From NCBI RefSeq assembly GCF_004353915.1, contig NZ_SMRP01000003.1:62001-126000 (forward strand): 64,000 nucleotides of DNA, given 5' to 3'. Shown in pieces: positions 37,119 through 45,961 of the stretch. This DNA comes from Paraburkholderia silviterrae (GTDB lineage Bacteria > Pseudomonadota > Gammaproteobacteria > Burkholderiales > Burkholderiaceae). Position 1 is the first letter of the stretch. Each line of letters opens with the position of its first letter. A program made the translations under genes and the position numbers. A model generated the notes under the pieces. It was given only the letters and a program-made list of their open reading frames with translations. It was not told the DNA's origin and did not search any database.

Positions 37119-37601
37119 ATGAGTACCCAGCAGCGGGCTCCGAGGGCTAGGTCCCATCGTCTTTGCGTTCGGTGGCGGGCAACGGTATGCCATGAGGGTG
37201 TGAATCCGTCCGTCCAGTTATCAGTCCCGTCTGAACTCGACGGCGAAATAGACGTAGAGTCAAGCAGCCCGCTCCCAAAGGCAGACGGCGAGCGGTGCCT
37301 ACTCGCGATGCTCATGACTCTCGAGACCTACTCCAAGAAACTCCAACCTTTGGACCCGGCAGCAAGGCCGACCCAGAAAATGACGGTGAGCGTTCGGCGG
37401 CTAACAGTGCGGTCAAGGGTATTGTCCACGCCGATGGCACAATTGAACATCGAGTTGGACGGCGCCGCTGCGTGGGCGACCGTCATGGTCAGCGGGGCAT
37501 CGCTCCGAGATTGTGGTCCCGTTCAATATGGTGAGGACGACCTGGTTTGGGAAATCGTCCTCAAGATATTGCGCCGCCTCATGTCGGCACCACTGCCTTG
37601 A
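37119..37601 (+). CDS. Unknown island protein
   Basis: The 160-residue protein reads MSTQQRAPRARSHRLCVRW, then VNPSVQLSVPSELDGEIDVE and MAQLNIELDGAAAWATVMVSG. It is predicted mixed beta/alpha with an Arg-rich start. No family recognised. It converges on the minus-strand gene that follows. Confidence 0.5.
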   Translation: MSTQQRAPRARSHRLCVRWRATVCHEGVNPSVQLSVPSELDGEIDVESSSPLPKADGERCLLAMLMTLETYSKKLQPLDPAARPTQKMTVSVRRLTVRSRVLSTPMAQLNIELDGAAAWATVMVSGASLRDCGPVQYGEDDLVWEIVLKILRRLMSAPLP

Positions 37602-37643
37602 CGAGCCTCGTCGTGTATTCCATGGCTGCCTCCCTGCGAAGCT

Positions 37644-38216
37644 TTACTTCAATTTCTCCGATTCGGAGTCGGCAGTCTGGCGTCGCTTCTTGGTGATGCC
37701 CGCCTCCTTGGCCAGCCTTTCGAATTCCTTGGTGGCGGCTTGCACGCTAAGGTAGGACTGTCGCAATAGCTGCCATGGGTCTTGTCCACGAGCCTGGCAT
37801 TCAGCGGAAAGCTTGAGAAGCAATTCGCCCGCCGCTGGAAGTAGCGTGACGGCATGAGCGAGTGGGTCTTCGCCAGCGTCGCCGCTCCCCCGTATGCGTT
37901 CGAGAACATCGCGTTCAACACGGGCATCGCGAGCCTTACGGCGCTCGTCTGCCCGGCGGTCGCCATGCCGCAGAAGCCAAGCCCTGACCAACACGAGGTC
38001 GTCGTCGGTCAGGCTTTCGGTGACGGCATCGCTACCATGTAGCCTCGTTGTCCTGGCGAGGCGGAGGAAGGGACGGACGTCGTCGGGGTCTGCATCGATT
38101 GGAATCGAGCCAACAGTGACGGTAATGCTGCGCTTGCGGTCTGCACAATATCTATAGCGTACCAACTGCACGGTATTGCCCCCCTTTCGCTGCTTGAAGT
38201 GAAGGGTGTTCTTCAT
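37644..38216 (-). CDS. Unknown island protein, pair partner of next gene
   Basis: The 190-residue protein MKNTLHFKQRKGGNTVQLVR, then YCADRKRSITVTVGSIPIDA and RPFLRLARTTRLHG, is Arg-rich with a long helical C-terminal half (ERRKARDARVERDVLERIR). No known motif. Its start overlaps the stop of the upstream gene by 4 bases, so the two are translationally coupled. Such pairs of large, basic unknowns are typical of integrative elements. Confidence 0.7.
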   Translation of the reverse strand: MKNTLHFKQRKGGNTVQLVRYRYCADRKRSITVTVGSIPIDADPDDVRPFLRLARTTRLHGSDAVTESLTDDDLVLVRAWLLRHGDRRADERRKARDARVERDVLERIRGSGDAGEDPLAHAVTLLPAAGELLLKLSAECQARGQDPWQLLRQSYLSVQAATKEFERLAKEAGITKKRRQTADSESEKLK

Positions 38217-39109
38217 TGCATCGCCTCCACTTTCGGTGCTGCCGAAGGTGTGCTGTTCGCCGGCAGCAGGTCGCGCAATGTGATGGGCTGTTCGTCGAAC
38301 ACACGAATCCGGCGCATCTTCGGCATACGCGTAGCCAGCAGCTCGTTAATCGGGGTGAGGGCGCCCGCATGCTGCCCATACTGCTGGGCCAACGCTGGAT
38401 GCCGCGCGCACCAAAGCGCCTGACGCGGCTTCCATAGTTCCAGTGCGTCCCGATGTAGTGCCAAGACCTGTGACCGGACGGCCGAGAAAAGGGGGCGAGC
38501 TCGCATCGAGGCGAGCAACCCCCGCAAGCCCCACGGTTTTTGGCCGTTGCCGCCTTCGCTTCCGTATTCCAGACCTTCGCAGCAGTCCTCGATGCTCCGG
38601 CGCAGCTCTCGTATCACGTCCCCACGCAGCTTCCAGGTCCAGGTCGATGTCTGCTTGTAAAAGCCCTTGCGCTTTCCAGCCTTCGCGCTCTCGACCTCCC
38701 GCCACTCGCGCTTCGTCGCATAGAGCAGCACATAGTCGCGGAAGGTGATATGCCCGTCAGCTGACATTGCGTCTCGCGCTACCCGCGCGTCTTCACTCTT
38801 CATGTCGGCAAGTCCGCCGACACCACCATCGGACAGCAGCCACCAATGAACTTCGTTGCCCACAGGGAAGGCCACGAAGTGCGTCACGGCGATACCCCTT
38901 GTGCGGTCATAAGTGCGCTGCCTAGTGTTGCGCGTGATGGGGTAACGTGCCGCCATTTTTGCGACGAATGCGGGCAATTTCTCGCGGCCTATCACGCCGC
39001 CGCACCAGATTCGATGCCCTTCTCTGCCGGCAAGAAGCTGGAGGTGCTGCATAAGAGCGGTCTGGTTGCGGGGGACTGCGATGTCGAGAGGGTCCATCTT
39101 TGTAGTCAT
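38213..39109 (-). CDS. Unknown island protein
   Basis: The 298-residue protein reads MTTKMDPLDIAVPRNQTALMQ, split by the next motifs, HFVAFPVGNEVHWWLLSDGGVGG and YVLLYATKREWREVESAKAGKRK. The second half is helical. A Trp-rich stretch (EVHWWLLSDGG, TSTWTWKLRGDV) suggests nucleic-acid handling, but no family is recognised. It is first of a two-gene operon with the Arg-rich partner. Confidence 0.72.
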   Translation of the reverse strand: MTTKMDPLDIAVPRNQTALMQHLQLLAGREGHRIWCGGVIGREKLPAFVAKMAARYPITRNTRQRTYDRTRGIAVTHFVAFPVGNEVHWWLLSDGGVGGLADMKSEDARVARDAMSADGHITFRDYVLLYATKREWREVESAKAGKRKGFYKQTSTWTWKLRGDVIRELRRSIEDCCEGLEYGSEGGNGQKPWGLRGLLASMRARPLFSAVRSQVLALHRDALELWKPRQALWCARHPALAQQYGQHAGALTPINELLATRMPKMRRIRVFDEQPITLRDLLPANSTPSAAPKVEAMQ

Positions 39110-39427
39110 TGAGAGGCTCCTGATGTTTTGTAGTCAGATACCTCTCGTATAGGCACTGTCCTCCGTGACGGTCGATTTGGAGACAAGCGGACGTTGGCAG
39201 ACTATGAACCCATTAAAAAAATTTCAGGTGGACAGACGCAAAGCCTGACCACCTGAAATTTTTTCGCGATTCGACAGAATCGCCGCTTTGTCTCCAAACC
39301 TACCGAGCGAGTTGTGCGGTAGTGCCGCACATGGCGTGCGGCATGCGCAAGGATTTGTGCGGACTGAGGCAGATTGTGCTGGCTCCCTCAGTCTCGAAAT
39401 GCTCTGATGTCGCGTTGACGCTGTGTT
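39110..39427. other. 318-bp intergenic region with terminator
   Basis: There is no gene. It contains the strong hairpin described separately and, between 39262 and 39427, the 3' flank of the OLD gene. The part at 39110-39200 is upstream of the minus-strand operon and would hold its promoter. Confidence 0.55.
39217..39263 (-). terminator. Rho-independent terminator of the OLD-family gene
   Basis: AAATTTCAGGTGG and its complement CCACCTGAAATTT, extended by A and T runs, form a perfect stem of about 16 bp with a 17-base loop. On the minus strand it reads as stem, then a T7 run, about 165 bases past the OLD gene stop. It may work in both directions. Confidence 0.8.
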
Positions 39428-41332
39428 TCAACCGAAGCTGACTACGACGTCGCACAGTTTTTCCAGAGACGGAGGTCTGTGCCCCCTATCCCAAAGCCAT
39501 GCGAGACGAGCGCCAATGTGCAATGAATTTTTCCCCAAATCTTTGGCCATGCCACATTCTGCGCTCGCGAAGTTACCTGCGTTTGCCCACGCGTCCGCAT
39601 CGACCTCAGATTGCACCGTGGCTCCCATGTTGGACGACCACGTGATGTATTCTGCGGACCAAATCGTCTCCTCGGGAAACGGCTGGTCCGCATTTCCCCC
39701 TAGGGCTCTGAGCAGTGCCGAGTTGTCGCGCTTGTGCTCTTCAGGCCTATCGGTGCCAGTGTCGCTGTCATAGATGGTTAGCACCGGAATTTCAAGGCCC
39801 TTGGCGATGAGTAGCGGCTGCAGGAGCGCATGCTTGGCCTGGACCGGTACGATATGCACACCTCTTGCCCTAAAAAGACTCCAACGGTCCGATAGATTTA
39901 GCCATGCGTGGATATAAGCGACGTCTTCCCAGCCTTCAACTAGTACTAATCGCTGTGCAAAGAACATCTCATTCAAAGCCGGTTGAAGCACTTGGCTTAC
40001 CTTTGCCATTGCTCCCATCGGGCGCATCGGTTTTTGCCCCTTTGCTACGGCGAAGGCGGATGCATAGGATTCGTAGGCATACTGCCTTACCACTGACCTT
40101 GCGGTTCCCGGAACTCGGCGCACCAAGCGAATGTTCTCAAAGGCATCACCAGAGACAAAGTGGGGGCTGTGGCTAGTAATGAGAATTTGCGCGCCCTTCG
40201 CACTCAGGGTTCGAAGCACGTTCGAAAGATGGCGTGCTTGCGGCGGGTGCTGGTACAACTCCGGCTCTTCGCATCCTAGAATTAGAGTGGGGCCATCACC
40301 ACCACTTTCAGCCAATTCCTGCAGAAGCGAGATGAGAAACGAGCGCTGCAGTCCGTGGCCGAAACGCGCAAGTTGGCCTTCGAATTTCCCCTCGCGCGCC
40401 AGCACGCCTGCAAGCGGCTCTTCGACCTGTACCGATTTTTTGGGGTCCTGCTGCCACTGCACCTTCAATCCAGCTTCTGGGTGCGCCCACTCTGACAGCC
40501 GCTTTTCCAGCGACTCTGTAATTCCATCAAGAGCAGTTTGGTTTTGCTCGAGTAGTTTTTGATATTGCTCTTGTGCGGCTGTGGAAATTCTCTTAAGTTC
40601 ATCGGCAAAGTTTACTTTGCCGCGAACGGCTCTGGCCAAGAGGCGGCCAAAGGCACTATTCTTCGCCTCCGCTTGCTCTTCGCTTGCGTCCTTGACGGCC
40701 GGAACGTAGACCCACTGCACATGCCTGGCGAGTCGGTTGGCTCCCTTGCTAATGCCATAGAACTGGTCTTCGCTTGGAATGAGCTCGCAGGCATCGGGAC
40801 GAGCGGTCTCGTATTCTTGGAGAGCGGTGGCCATTGCGTCCTTGGAGGTCGCTTGCGGCAGGTCTTTGAACTGTTCCCGCAATCCCTGATAGATGGCCTT
40901 CAGTTCCGCCGCCGGTGCGGCGTCGTTCATTGCCTTGAAGTATGGGGCGAAGGCAGGCATAGCGAGTCGTTGCCCATACTGCTTCACAGGCGCCGTTAGC
41001 GTGTTCTCGTCATACGTGGCCTTCGCGGTGACCGCGAGCACGCCCTGCCTGAAGTAGTCGGAAAAATCCTCTTGAGCGTCCTTGCTGAGGTCTGTGAATT
41101 CGACAGTAATCTCAACTGGTTCCTTGACATTCTTGGAATAGAAATCTTCAGCTTGTAGGGCGGTGAGGTCGGTAGACGCGTTTTGGGTCTCGCGGAAGAA
41201 CACGTTCAAAGCGCACAGCACGGTGGACTTTCCAGCACCGTTTGCACCCACTAGACAGGTATGCGGGTCAAATTCGACGGTTTGGTCTTCGAAGGACCTG
41301 AAATTCTTGATGCGGACGGACCTAATGCGCAC
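39428..41332 (-). CDS. OLD family ATP-dependent endonuclease
   Basis: The 634-residue protein has an ABC/SMC-type ATPase: MRIRSVRIKNFRSFEDQTVEF, Walker A VGANGAGKST, signature region FGHGLQRSFLIS and Walker B TLILGCEEPELYQHP. A C-terminal TOPRIM nuclease follows, with RLVLVEGWEDVAY and VLTIYDSDTG. The family includes phage P2 Old and GajA. No UvrD-like GajB partner is next to it, so it is more like a stand-alone class 1 OLD protein. A DNA-cleaving anti-phage function is inferred. Confidence 0.92.
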   Translation of the reverse strand: MRIRSVRIKNFRSFEDQTVEFDPHTCLVGANGAGKSTVLCALNVFFRETQNASTDLTALQAEDFYSKNVKEPVEITVEFTDLSKDAQEDFSDYFRQGVLAVTAKATYDENTLTAPVKQYGQRLAMPAFAPYFKAMNDAAPAAELKAIYQGLREQFKDLPQATSKDAMATALQEYETARPDACELIPSEDQFYGISKGANRLARHVQWVYVPAVKDASEEQAEAKNSAFGRLLARAVRGKVNFADELKRISTAAQEQYQKLLEQNQTALDGITESLEKRLSEWAHPEAGLKVQWQQDPKKSVQVEEPLAGVLAREGKFEGQLARFGHGLQRSFLISLLQELAESGGDGPTLILGCEEPELYQHPPQARHLSNVLRTLSAKGAQILITSHSPHFVSGDAFENIRLVRRVPGTARSVVRQYAYESYASAFAVAKGQKPMRPMGAMAKVSQVLQPALNEMFFAQRLVLVEGWEDVAYIHAWLNLSDRWSLFRARGVHIVPVQAKHALLQPLLIAKGLEIPVLTIYDSDTGTDRPEEHKRDNSALLRALGGNADQPFPEETIWSAEYITWSSNMGATVQSEVDADAWANAGNFASAECGMAKDLGKNSLHIGARLAWLWDRGHRPPSLEKLCDVVVSFG

Positions 41333-41778
41333 GGCTGGCTCTCCCTTTTGTTGGTAAGGACATCTTCAGTCGGACTGCTTGCCGTAGTATCGCCCATAAC
41401 AATGCCGGTCCGGAGAACTGAGGTCGGCGCAGCGAGCTTGCTGCGGCCTCTCGGTCGGATGGGAATACATCTGAGACAAAGCTTTTTGGAAAGCGCGAAT
41501 CAGACGAGGTTGTGTTGGTAGGGGCTGGTGGGAATTGGAGATGGCTGTTTGCTATACGTCCTAGGACAGTTGCGAATTGTGCCAACACTTCGCACAAGGT
41601 CAGAGGCGCTGCCAACGCCTGCCATTGCCAACGTTCATCGTCATGCAGTGAGCAGGTCGGCCGCCAACCGACCTTGCTCACTATCTCGTCATTTCTTCCG
41701 GCGCTCATCGGTTTGCCACCGATGCCGCAGCGCGTGATGCGTCCCAAAAAGGCGCCCGTCACGTGCCGGAAGGGGGGC
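41333..41778. other. 446-bp region upstream of the OLD gene
   Basis: Short open frames on both strands have no family features and poor starts. It must hold the OLD promoter. The lack of a supported gene continues into the hairpin-rich region to the right. Confidence 0.4.
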
Positions 41779-42840
41779 GGGGAGTAATCCCCAACGGTTT
41801 CCGTTGGGAGTAATCCCCCGCCTCTACTTCATGATGAATGCCACGGATAACCCGTGCGATTCGGAAACGGACGGTCCGCGCGATTTCGCGCGGCCGGGGC
41901 GTAATGCCTGTGACCACCGGACTCATCATCCGGTGCGAGCTCCTGATTTGTTGAATGCGGTATGGCGGCGCGATTTCGCGCCGTTGAAGCCCGCCGTCGG
42001 CGTGCTACCTGGTGCCCCTGAAAAGGCCCAGATGCACGACGAAAAGCCCCCACGTAGACAGGCAGGGCAGCGCGAGGCCGGTCAACAGTATGTTGACGGG
42101 TCGAAGCCTGCAGGGCCGGACATGAAACCGAGTTGGAATCGGTGGAGGAGTCTGGCACGGGAGTGAAGGATGACCGGGGTCGCGCCCGGAAGTGCTTCGC
42201 CTCGCCGAGAGCAAAAGCGTGTAAGTGCCCGCGAGGGCATGGGGAGAGTAAGAACCAGCTAGGGCCTGAAGTGCCTGGAATTCCTGGAAACGAGCCGAGA
42301 ATGTTGCGATGAGTACCACCCCGCTTAATGGGTTCGGGGGTGTGAAATCGGGGGATGCGCCCGAAAGCAAAACGGTTCGTGAGGGACTGGTGGTCTGCTC
42401 GCCAAGCTCGACATATCTAACGAAGGCAAAATGGGCGGCGGTCCGGGGAGATGGCTACCCCGGAAACCAACGCCTATAAGACAACTGCTCGCGATGAAGG
42501 TCGGGCCACCAGCAATGGTGGGTCAGTCCCGAGATGCAAACTGGAGCGTGCGGTTGAGCGGCCGGCCGTTGGTATACAACGGTCGAGTCGGAAGAGTCGT
42601 GACGAGACTCGTGATGAACGAGAGCCCGGGTGGCACCGGGCTCAAGGGGAACGGGCGTCGATGAAAAGACGCCCACCGTCCGCAGCACTGTCTATCAACC
42701 TCTCATCGGGTGGCACCGGGGACGGGGATGGCAGGAACGCTGTGGGGTGGAAATCAGGGGTGGCACCTTGATGAACCATCAGTGAAGGAGAGGCAAATGC
42801 TCGGTTGCCGAGCGCGGGTCTTCGCACCCTACCTTGATTC
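41779..42840. ncRNA. Unidentified hairpin-dense non-coding region (possible large structured RNA)
   Basis: About 1 kb lacks any believable protein gene but is packed with perfect short inverted repeats: CCAACGG/CCGTTGG, two copies of GCGCGATTTCGCGC, CACCGGA/TCCGGTG, GTCAAC/GTTGAC, GAGCCCG/CGGGCTC and GGGCGTC/GACGCCC, with GGGTGGCACC occurring three times near the right end. A GTGCG at 41852 resembles the 5' end of group II introns, but no domain V or reverse transcriptase was found. Either an intron relic or another large ornate RNA; strand unknown, plus more likely. Confidence 0.4.
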
Positions 42841-43702
42841 ATGATTCGGATGCCGGCGGCTCACCGCCGCCGGCTCTCTCTCAGGCATCAAGCCCTGCGA
42901 AAAAACCACACGGCCAAACGAAAGCCCACCAACTGGTGGGCTTTCACTTCATTCATATTTGTGATGGCGTGTGCATGAGTCGTAGTTCCTCAAAAGTTCT
43001 TATATTTATAGGCTTTTATTTATGCTGTTTTGGTGAGGAAGAACTGTGGAAGGGCAAAGCATCCCCAAGGGCAAAGCGGGTCAGCTTTGCGCCACGTGCT
43101 TTACCCTTGCTGGACATGCCGCTTCGGAGCCGGTGTCACCGCGTCAGGGCGCGTGAGTCGCGATGATGCGCACACGCACAGCCAGACTATATAACGGACT
43201 CATCCCGTTCCAGTCGCCCTCTAGCTGAACACCCAGGCTGCGCCCCGACTTCCCGCTTGGCGCTTCGAAACGGGCGCGGGGGTCAACCCCTCTCCTCCGT
43301 TCGGAGCATCGATTCAGTTGGATGCTCATTGAGCTATAGAACCCGGTTTTTAAACGATGAGGGGAAGTGGAGTTATTGGCTGTTTTTCTCAATATTTTTG
43401 GGTGAGCGTAGCTATGCCAATGGACGTTTGGTTGTAACGTCGGAATGCCTAAGCGCGCAACCGTGGCTACGCGGCGCACCCAGCGGTGCGCCGACCTCGA
43501 TTTCCTCATCAGTTTGCTGCGGTGCCATGCGAACGTTCAAGTCGAAGGCGTTCATACAGTAAGGCTCACCACCCACACAGCACCATCAGTGAACGGTTGG
43601 CCAGATACTTCCAAGCATGAGCCCATGCCTACCCTCAGACGACGGGCTCGGCGGCTGTCCCCTCGATTCGAGCGCGGTGCGTATGATGGTCTTCCTGCGT
43701 CG
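42841..43702. other. 862-bp non-coding region before the integrase gene's 3' end
   Basis: A perfect hairpin AAAGCCCACC/GGTGGGCTTT at 42924-42947 could end a transcript from the left. Another, GGCGCACC/GGTGCGCC, lies at 43478-43497. An AT-rich patch at 42990-43030 stands out. Open frames here have no family features. Confidence 0.45.
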
Positions 43703-45547
43703 TCAGGGGCTCGCAGACCGGCCACGTTGACTTGGCAGCGCTTTCGATGCGCGCTTGATGTTCGAAAAGTCCGGCCGCCGGCGCTGGAATTCCGCCCACG
43801 TCGGGAAGTTGGGCGGCAGGCGATGTATGGCACCGAGCTGGGCAGCGGCCTCCAGCAGAGGCTTGGCGGGATACCAGTGGGCGCCATAGAAGGCTTCTCC
43901 GGCATTCTTGGCCCGGTTGTCACCTTCCGCGTGTCCGACCAGGTTGTCGCGTACCTCTGTCGGGATGCGAGCCTCTCGCGCTTCGTCAATGAAGGTATGC
44001 CTGAAGCTGTAGGTAACGAGCTGCGGGTCGACGATTTCGAGCGTGGTTCGCAGGTAGTCGCCGAGGGCGTTCAGTGCGTAACGGGCACGGTTTTCGGGGC
44101 TGGCCGAGGACACTAGCATGGGTAGCAGCCACTGTCCTCGGGGCACGCTGCGCACGTAATCGGCAAAGCCCAAGTCGAGCAGAATGCGGGGCACCGGGAA
44201 GCGCCGCAAGCTGACGCCGGTTTTGACGGGGCGTGTGATGCCGTCCACGCCGCGCTCGTCGGCAAAAATGTAAATCCAACTGGCCCCGCCATGACCGGCC
44301 TCGTGTGCCACCGCCTTGTCGTCGGATAGCACGATGTCCTCTGGCATCAGGTAGGCAATTTCAAGCGGTCGGGCACCAGTGAAGCGCAGCAACAGCGGGA
44401 GCCAATAGGCCACGGCCGGAGCAAGCCGCCTGTCGAAGCCGGGGCCGGCGAACAGCGGGCCTGCAAAATACTGGTCGATGACCGGTTGGGGCAGGGGGTT
44501 GCGCTTCTTCTTGTTGCTCTTCTGTTCCTCCGCTTGTGTGCCGCGCAACTGCAGGCCATCCAGCCGGAACGAAAACGGATTGTGGCTCGCCAACTCTCTT
44601 TCAATGGCCACGGTGAACAAGGTGCTCAACGCGCTGCGGTACTTCTTCAGCGTGGGGCGCTGCACGCCGCGCTCCGACGCAATATGTTCGAGCCACCGCC
44701 GGCCAATGCCTGTTTGCGTCGTGATGGCAGCCAGGGACGCCCGGTCCAGCGGAGCTTGAAGGGCGAACTGCGCGAAGCTCTCTGCATACGCGCGATACTC
44801 GTTGACCGTCTTCGTGCCTCCGCTGCGGGTGCGCAGGTTGCTCCAGATGCGGTAGGCATCAAGTAGGGTTGGCCCAACTGACACCGATTGCTCGTCGTCG
44901 AGTGGCTCGGCCGGGCGGGGTGGCGTTGCGTGGTAGGCAGCGCCAGCCAAACGCTCCAGACTCAGCTTGAGTGCCTTCAGTTCGGCGCCGACCATGCGCA
45001 AGAAGAAGTCGCGTCGGTCCGGACAGTCCGGATGCAGCCTGATTCCCAGTGTGACCGCGAGGTGCTCCTCGACTTCCTCCACCCACCAGTCCGGTGCCGT
45101 CATGCGCCGCAGACCCGCTTGAAGGTCTGTCTGCCGTTCCTTCAGGTCGCGCTCATGGTCCGTGAGTTCGTCATCGGTCATGGTCTGCACGTCCATGTCG
45201 TGGGCGTCGAGGGAGCGATGCTCCCAGCCGTCGACGAGATAGTTCAGCAGCCTGTGCTCACGCGCGGACAGCGCCTTGTAGGTGACGGGCGGATGGTCGG
45301 CAATCACCTGCGGCAGGTCCGCCGCGCTGGCCTGGTGCTCAAGCGTGGCGCGCCACTGGGCCCACTCGTGGGCGATGGAGGGGTAGCGCCGCAGCGCCTC
45401 TTGAAATGAGGGGCCAAGCGTCCGCTTGAACTCACGCAGGTCATTGGCATACGGACGCAAGCGCTGCGGAATGCCGACGCGAAAGGTCCAGCCGTTGCGG
45501 TCTCGCGGTTTATGTAGATAAGGCAGCCGTGCCACGTTTTTTTCCAT
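43703..45547 (-). CDS. Tyrosine recombinase (island integrase)
   Basis: The 614-residue protein is read from MEKNVARLPYLHKPRDRNGW at 45547; the frame continues 48 codons upstream through the attachment region and is not likely translated. The N-terminal DUF6538-like part is followed by a core-binding SAM-like domain (about 290-390) and the catalytic domain: Arg in FTGARPLEIAYL, H-x-x-R region in YSFRHTFIDEAR, H in VGHAEGDNRAKN and nucleophile Tyr in EAFYGAHW. It lies beside the tRNA-Met target, with paired CTTTGTAC motifs next to its start. Confidence 0.93.
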   Translation of the reverse strand: MEKNVARLPYLHKPRDRNGWTFRVGIPQRLRPYANDLREFKRTLGPSFQEALRRYPSIAHEWAQWRATLEHQASAADLPQVIADHPPVTYKALSAREHRLLNYLVDGWEHRSLDAHDMDVQTMTDDELTDHERDLKERQTDLQAGLRRMTAPDWWVEEVEEHLAVTLGIRLHPDCPDRRDFFLRMVGAELKALKLSLERLAGAAYHATPPRPAEPLDDEQSVSVGPTLLDAYRIWSNLRTRSGGTKTVNEYRAYAESFAQFALQAPLDRASLAAITTQTGIGRRWLEHIASERGVQRPTLKKYRSALSTLFTVAIERELASHNPFSFRLDGLQLRGTQAEEQKSNKKKRNPLPQPVIDQYFAGPLFAGPGFDRRLAPAVAYWLPLLLRFTGARPLEIAYLMPEDIVLSDDKAVAHEAGHGGASWIYIFADERGVDGITRPVKTGVSLRRFPVPRILLDLGFADYVRSVPRGQWLLPMLVSSASPENRARYALNALGDYLRTTLEIVDPQLVTYSFRHTFIDEAREARIPTEVRDNLVGHAEGDNRAKNAGEAFYGAHWYPAKPLLEAAAQLGAIHRLPPNFPTWAEFQRRRPDFSNIKRASKALPSQRGRSASP

Positions 45548-45572
45548 CGCGGGATGGTAAAAGCGCGGGGGT

Positions 45573-45664
45573 CTTTGTACCAGCGCTTTGTACCAGGTTC
45601 GAACCGTCGAACAAAGCGTGGAAACGGGGCTAATTCGCACAAGTCTTTTAAAATCAATGACTTG
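45573..45664. promoter_or_regulatory. Right-end integrase arm sites and IHF site
   Basis: CTTTGTAC octamers start at 45573 and 45586, 13 bp apart, in the same orientation as the left-end pair. AATCAATGACTTG at 45652-45664 matches the IHF consensus exactly. The arm sites overlap the presumed int promoter, so the integrase may repress its own gene. Confidence 0.7.
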
Positions 45665-45696
45665 CGAGAGATTCTGACAAGTGCCAGACAAAGAAA

Positions 45697-45726
45697 AAGC
45701 CGCTGAACCTTGCGGGACAGCGGCTT
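45697..45726. terminator. Island-borne copy of the tRNA-Met terminator
   Basis: AAGCCGCTGAACC and GGGACAGCGGCTT pair imperfectly around TTGC. It is a diverged copy of the hairpin at 28242-28273, showing that the island carries both the tRNA 3' end and a terminator, so the target gene stays functional. Confidence 0.75.
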
Positions 45727-45736
45727 CTCAAATAGA

Positions 45737-45813
<77 letters not shown>

Positions 45814-45961
45814 GAAGAAGACGAATTATGTATGTGCCAGCTGAGGCTGTCAACCCCTGTCGCCATCTTTTTTCAAGATTCTCCGAACCCACCAGCGAGG
45901 AGGCATGGCAGAACTCAAAGCCAGAGGCCCCTGCCGGCGGAGGGCTACAAAGACAAAGGCA

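Noticed and set aside
42451..42771. 106-codon frame in the hairpin-rich region
   Set aside because: No ribosome site and composition like random GC-rich DNA; it runs across perfect hairpins.
41852..42840. Full group II intron
   Set aside because: A GTGCG start and many stems are present, but no domain V with its catalytic triad and no reverse transcriptase could be found, so only an unidentified structured RNA is proposed.
43144..43509. 121-residue minus-strand ORF downstream of the integrase
   Set aside because: No family features, no ribosome site seen, composition like non-coding DNA.
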